Source of the DNA: Bacillota bacterium
Lineage (GTDB): Bacteria > Bacillota > UBA4882 > UBA10575
Direction: 5' to 3'
Length of the DNA: 64,000 bases
Assembly (NCBI GenBank): GCA_012837715.1
Contig: DUQR01000041.1
Span: 1-64,000 of the forward strand
Shown here: positions 60,271-64,000 of the stretch, piece after piece
How positions within the stretch are numbered: position 1 is the first letter of the stretch
Layout: every line of letters begins with the position of its first letter
Position numbers and translations under genes: made by a program
The notes under the pieces: model-generated
Seen by the model: only the letters and a program-made list of their open reading frames with translations
Told to the model about the DNA's origin: nothing
Databases searched by the model: none

Positions 60271-61512
60271 TCACGCTTCGGTCGCCAGTAAGGTCCGCCG
60301 GAGAAGATCCAGCACCGCTTGGGTAGTACGGCGTTTAATCTTGACGCGGTCCCCCGACCAGTGCACCTTTTGCACCAGGTTAACCCCAGGCCCAACCAAG
60401 GCATAATAAACCAGACCAACCGGTTTTTCCCGGCTGCCGCCGCCGGGTCCAGCGATTCCGGTGATCCCAATCCCCCAATCCGTCCCGGCGCTCATACGCA
60501 CCCCTTCCGCCATGTAGCGGGCTACTTCCCCACTGACCGCTCCGTGGGCTACAATGACCGCCGCGGGAACCTGAAGTAATTCCTCTTTCGCCCGGTTACT
60601 ATAGGTCACCAAACCCCGCTCCAAGACAGCCGAAGCGCCGGGCACATCAGTAATCCGGTTGGCCAAGAGGCCTCCGGTGCAGGATTCAGCCACCGCCAGG
60701 GTTTCCCCGCGTGTACGCAGGAGCTTCACCACCACCGCTTCCAGAGTGTCATCATCGGTTCCATAAATCCAGTGGCCTAATCGCGCCCGCAGCTTAGCCT
60801 CAAGTTCACCGATGAGCGCTTCCGCTTCCCGCTCCGATTGGGCCCGGGCGGTAATCCTGAGTCGGAGCTCGCCTTCGGAGGCTAGTGGCGCTAAGGTGGG
60901 ATTAGTCTGGTCCGTCAGCAAATCGGCAATCTCCTCCACCAGCTCGCTTTCGCCCACACCACAGAGGCGTAACACCCGGGAGTGGATAACCCCCCGGCTT
61001 TTCGTTCGCAAATAGGGTAAGACATAACTCCGGAACATGGGGATCAACTCCCGGGGCGGTCCGGGCAAGCAAACGACTACTTTCTCTCCTTTACAAATAA
61101 GAACGCCGGGGGCAGTCCCGTTCGCATTTGGCAAGGCTTCCCCGCCTGCGGGGATCATCGCCTGTTTCTGGTTGTTCACCGTCATTTCCTTGTTCATCCG
61201 GGCAAAATACTCTTTAATCCATAGCAAGGAAGGACGGTCTAAAACCAAGGGCAATCCTAAGACCGCCGCCACTGTCTCTTTGGTCAGGTCATCGGCGGTC
61301 GGTCCCAAACCACCACTGGTAACCACCAAATCAGCCCGGGCCAGAGCTTCAATTAAGGCTTGTTTCAGCCTTTGCTCATTGTCACCTACCGTTGTCCGGT
61401 GGTACAGTTCAATCCCGAGCGCCGCTAATTCCTGCGAGAGAAAAGCCGCGTTTGTATCAATGATTTCGCCCAATAGTAACTCGGTGCCAACAGAAATAAT
61501 TTCCGCGCGCAA
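60271..61512 (-). CDS. cinA: Competence/damage-inducible protein A, NMN amidohydrolase fusion
   Basis: The N-terminal domain (1-170, IISVGTELLLGEIIDTNAAF, TSGGLGPTADDLTKETVAAV) is a molybdopterin-binding-like COG1058 fold; the C-terminal PncC domain (about 255-410) has AESCTGGLLANRITDVPGAS and GITGIAGPGGGSREKPVGLV and would deamidate NMN for NAD salvage. 413 residues. TTG start at 61512 with AAGGG seven bases upstream. Monocistronic by its own terminator. Confidence 0.93.
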   Translation of the reverse strand: MRAEIISVGTELLLGEIIDTNAAFLSQELAALGIELYHRTTVGDNEQRLKQALIEALARADLVVTSGGLGPTADDLTKETVAAVLGLPLVLDRPSLLWIKEYFARMNKEMTVNNQKQAMIPAGGEALPNANGTAPGVLICKGEKVVVCLPGPPRELIPMFRSYVLPYLRTKSRGVIHSRVLRLCGVGESELVEEIADLLTDQTNPTLAPLASEGELRLRITARAQSEREAEALIGELEAKLRARLGHWIYGTDDDTLEAVVVKLLRTRGETLAVAESCTGGLLANRITDVPGASAVLERGLVTYSNRAKEELLQVPAAVIVAHGAVSGEVARYMAEGVRMSAGTDWGIGITGIAGPGGGSREKPVGLVYYALVGPGVNLVQKVHWSGDRVKIKRRTTQAVLDLLRRTLLATEA

Positions 61513-61575
61513 ACAAAATCCCTTCCTTAAACCATAAACTATTCTTTTTCCCTGGTTTCTGTAGTGGTCTTAATC

Positions 61576-61660
61576 TAGTTTTTGTGTTGTAACCAATAAA
61601 AAAGATTTCAATACATATTATACGTATTGAAATTGTTGAATCCAAGGACTACGCAAACAG
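61576..61660. repeat. Imperfect palindromic element E
   Basis: Left arm TAGTTTTTGTGTTGTAACC (61576-61593) and TTTCAATAC (61606-61614) face GTATTGAAA (61624-61632), then TTGTTGAATCC and ACTACGCAAACA (61650-61660 and around). The left end resembles GCTTTTTGCGTTGTAACC of elements B and C. It lies between the tag stop and the cinA start. Confidence 0.45.
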
Positions 61661-61662
61661 TC

Positions 61663-62256
61663 CTAATAAAACCGGGTTCCGGATTGGCGGGCTTTATCAC
61701 CTACCTCCCGGTAACGGAAACAATCAATAATATGGTCGTTTACCAGACCGGTTGCTTGTAAATGGGAGTAGATAATCGTCGGACCAACAAACTGAAACCC
61801 CCGCTGTTTCAGATCCCGGCTGATCTTCGCCGAAAGGGGGGTTTGCGCCGGTATTTCCCGTTCATGCCGCCAACGGTTGAGTACCGGCCGACCGTCAACA
61901 AACCGCCAGAGGTAAGCGGAAAAGCTACCAAAAGCCTCCTGGACCTCCAGGAAATGCTGGGCATTATTAATTGAGGCCCTTATTTTCCTTTCGTTCCGGA
62001 TAATAGCCGGATTCGTGAGCAGCTTTTGGATTTGGGCTTCACTAAAATTGGCCACCACTTGCGGATTAAACCCGGCATAAGCTTCCCGGTAACCTTCCCG
62101 CTTCTTTAAAATGGTTAACCAACTCAAACCGGCCTGGGCCGGTTCGAGGATGATAAATTCAAAATGCTTCCGGTCATCATAAAGGGGAACCCCCCACTCC
62201 TCATCATGGTAGCGGCGATAGAGCTCATCTTGCTCGCACCAGGAACATCTTTTCAT
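61663..62256 (-). CDS. tag: DNA-3-methyladenine glycosylase I
   Basis: Removes 3-methyladenine from alkylated DNA. CSWCEQDELYRRYHDEEWGV contains the zinc cysteines and the catalytic Glu of YHDEEWG; LSWLTILKKREGYREAYAGF is also typical; the C-terminus has NDHIIDCFRYREVG. I use ATG 62256 (197 residues); residues coded upstream to 62337 are not family-like. Upstream of cinA. Confidence 0.93.
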   Translation of the reverse strand: MKRCSWCEQDELYRRYHDEEWGVPLYDDRKHFEFIILEPAQAGLSWLTILKKREGYREAYAGFNPQVVANFSEAQIQKLLTNPAIIRNERKIRASINNAQHFLEVQEAFGSFSAYLWRFVDGRPVLNRWRHEREIPAQTPLSAKISRDLKQRGFQFVGPTIIYSHLQATGLVNDHIIDCFRYREVGDKARQSGTRFY

Positions 62257-62432
62257 TGACCGGTCCCCACTTCCGTCTGGTTGCTTAGGGCTTTTGTCAA
62301 ATTCATTTCTTTTCGGGCCCACACTATAATTCTCCACTCTCTCCCCAAATCCTCTCCAGTTTCCGGAAAAGGCGCGGACCCGGTATCTTAAAAAACCACC
62401 CCTGCCCCAAATGGAATAAGGCTATATCAAGC

Positions 62433-62449
62433 AAGCTTTTTGCGTTGTT
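62433..62449. repeat. Isolated palindrome-element end sequence (inverted)
   Basis: AAGCTTTTTGCGTTGTT is the exact reverse complement of the right end of element C (41241-41257). It stands alone in the 192-bp gap (62338-62529; measured from the tag start at 62256 the gap is 273 bp) with no matching second end, so it may be a truncated copy. Confidence 0.5.
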
Positions 62450-62529
62450 CCCCCCCGAAGAGGCTTAACAGCTAATGAAAGCGGAAAGGCCAACCAAAAG
62501 ATGCTGGCCGGAGCCAAAGAAACACCGCC

Positions 62530-64000
62530 TTATACGGTTGAAGGATCCGGCGACCCCAAAGGCGCTGGCGCCGACTCAGCCTGTTCTAGGAAAAATTTGC
62601 GAAAATGAAAACCATAGATGGTATAAGCCACGGCCAGAGGGAAGGTGCGTGGCTTTTTCAATAAGGACCAACCGAGCAACCGCCAGAAATACAACCGGTC
62701 TTTATCCCAAATCCCCAGCCAAAAGAGGGCTTTAACGAAAGCAATCCCATGTTCGAGCCGGGCATGGATTTTTCGTCCCGCCGGGGGATTATACTCCTGC
62801 AAAAAAGCGATCACCCGTCGGTAAAAGTATTTTGGCGTATACAGAGTAGTCGTCACTCTTTTATAACCAGCCAGTAGTTTTTCCCAAGGCATTTTCGGCT
62901 GATAATTAATCTGCTGGCCGGTGTTATCACCGGAGCTTTCCGCCAAGATTCGTCCTTCCCTTTCCATCCGCTGATAGAGTTTGGTTCCCTTCAACACATT
63001 CAAGAGCCCGACCATGGCCGTGACAATCCCGCTTTGCTGGATGAAGTCGATCTGCCGTTCAAAGATGGTTGGTGGATCATGATCAAATCCTAAAATAAAC
63101 CCCCCCTGGACCTGTAGGCCATGGCGTTGGATCTTTTTGACCGCCGCCAGCAGATCCCGGTTTTTATTCTGGAGTTTACCACATTCGGTCAGGCTTCCCT
63201 CATGGGGTGTTTCAATCCCAATAAAGACCGACTCAAACCCCACCCTAACCAGATCTGCGAGCAGTTCATCGTCATCGGCCAGGTTGATGGAAGCCTGGGT
63301 ATTAAAAGTAAAGGGATACCCCCGCTGAGCTAGCCAGTCTTCCATCGCCGGAAGGATCTCTTCCTTGAGCGCCTTTTTATTGCCAATAAAGTTATCGTCT
63401 ACCATAAAGACTCCGCCACGCCAGCCGTGCCGGTAAAGATGGTCCAACTCCGCTATGATCTGTTCTTTACTTTTTGTCCGGGGTTTTTGCCCATAAAGCA
63501 GGGTTATATCGCAGAACTCACAGTCAAAGGGGCAGCCCCGGGAATACTGCAGGCTCATCGCATTATATTTTTGGATCGCCAAAAGATCCCACCGGGGTAA
63601 TGGTGTTGTGCTCAAATCCGGCCATTCATCGGGCCCGGGGCTATACCGGTGTTGCGGACAACCAGCCGCCAGGTCGGCAAGAAAACGGGGCAAGGTAAGT
63701 TCGGCTTCACCCAGAACCAGATGATCGATCTCCGGGTATTCCTCCCAACTCACCGAAAAGAGGGGTCCACCCGCCACCATCTTTTTTTCCAATCCCCGAC
63801 ACCGGGTAATAAGCTCCCGCACACCCTCTTTTTGCACCGCCATCGCGCTGATGAAAACATAATCGGCCCATCTTAAATCTGCATCTTCCAACGGAGTAAC
63901 ATTTTCATCCACTAACCGTAGCTCCCAATCGGTTGGTAATAAACCGGCGACGGTCAACAGTCCTAAAGGCGGATGGGCCGCTTTCTTATTAATGAAACGA
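62530..64000 (-). CDS. B12-binding radical SAM protein, truncated by window edge
   Basis: Continues beyond the right edge: the frame is open from 64000 and reads KKAAHPPLGLLTVAGLLPTD before the first in-frame TTG, so the N-terminus lies outside. N-terminal part is a cobalamin-binding-like domain (VFISAMAVQKEGVRELITRC), then the radical SAM cluster SRGCPFDCEFCDI (CxxxCxxC), FMVDDNFIGN and NTQASINLADDDELLADLV, and a DUF4070-like C-terminal domain (about 300-475). It resembles radical SAM enzymes acting on lipids or hopanoids, but no substrate can be named. Stop is at 62530. Confidence 0.88.
   Translation of the reverse strand, partial: RFINKKAAHPPLGLLTVAGLLPTDWELRLVDENVTPLEDADLRWADYVFISAMAVQKEGVRELITRCRGLEKKMVAGGPLFSVSWEEYPEIDHLVLGEAELTLPRFLADLAAGCPQHRYSPGPDEWPDLSTTPLPRWDLLAIQKYNAMSLQYSRGCPFDCEFCDITLLYGQKPRTKSKEQIIAELDHLYRHGWRGGVFMVDDNFIGNKKALKEEILPAMEDWLAQRGYPFTFNTQASINLADDDELLADLVRVGFESVFIGIETPHEGSLTECGKLQNKNRDLLAAVKKIQRHGLQVQGGFILGFDHDPPTIFERQIDFIQQSGIVTAMVGLLNVLKGTKLYQRMEREGRILAESSGDNTGQQINYQPKMPWEKLLAGYKRVTTTLYTPKYFYRRVIAFLQEYNPPAGRKIHARLEHGIAFVKALFWLGIWDKDRLYFWRLLGWSLLKKPRTFPLAVAYTIYGFHFRKFFLEQAESAPAPLGSPDPSTV

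Overview
The window looks like chromosome from an anaerobic, endospore-forming member of the Bacillota (Clostridia-like). The evidence is a gerA-type germinant receptor operon, spoVAE, spoIIP, yunB and DUF3189 genes, an Rnf complex, an IspH-S1 fusion of the clostridial kind, a Gly/Thr-type T-box leader, strong AGGAGG ribosome-binding sites and frequent TTG/GTG starts. Almost all genes lie on the minus strand; only rpmB, prs, one penicillin-binding protein and one degV gene are on the plus strand. I see no rRNA, tRNA, CRISPR array, transposase or prophage.

Layout, left to right. 1-1296: quinone/prenyl genes (polyprenyl synthetase fragment, MenA-like prenyltransferase). 1293-5219: germination operon gerAA-gerAB-gerAC. 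5326-11624: an acyl-CoA-dehydratase-activase trio coupled to spoVAE, two DUF3189 genes, spoIIP and DUF1614; this is the least understood block. 11891-16852: ispH-rpsA fusion, plsC, cmk, a coiled-coil protein, coaD, rsmD. 16983-19652: fatty-acid-kinase-like yloV and asp23 (yloU), divergent from rpmB. 19774-24124: prs, yunB, class A PBP. 24326-32977: a cell-shape and division block (rodA, minE, minD, minC, PBP2, mreD, mreC, mreB, radC, maf). 33043-38225: rnfCDGEAB. 38496-41097: nucleoside salvage (pyrimidine phosphorylase, phosphopentomutase). 41319-45344: the ylxM-ffh-rpsP-khpA-rimM-trmD-rplS operon. 45814-52220: degV, an AcuB-like regulator and a branched-chain amino-acid ABC transporter (livKHMGF). 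52441-57546: secreted glycosidase-like protein, PsiE-like membrane protein, thrS and a Nudix gene behind a threonine T-box. 57547-64000: asd, an F420-ligase-like protein, cinA, tag and a truncated radical SAM gene.

The genes mostly serve growth, envelope synthesis, sporulation/germination and Rnf-based energy conservation. Noteworthy beyond routine annotation are: (1) a family of about 85-120 bp imperfect palindromes in intergenic spaces (21580, 33893, 41138, 61576, perhaps 60066) plus isolated copies of their end sequence AACGCAAAAAGCT (43566, 62433), one of them splitting the rnf operon; (2) a sporulation-linked activase/dehydratase-like module; (3) two genes in that module without a standard start codon where homology and the ribosome-binding site place the start; (4) a second ribosome-binding site and ATG inside the ispH-rpsA fusion, suited to making S1 alone. 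All start choices, family names and structures come from reading the sequence; no database search or folding program was run.
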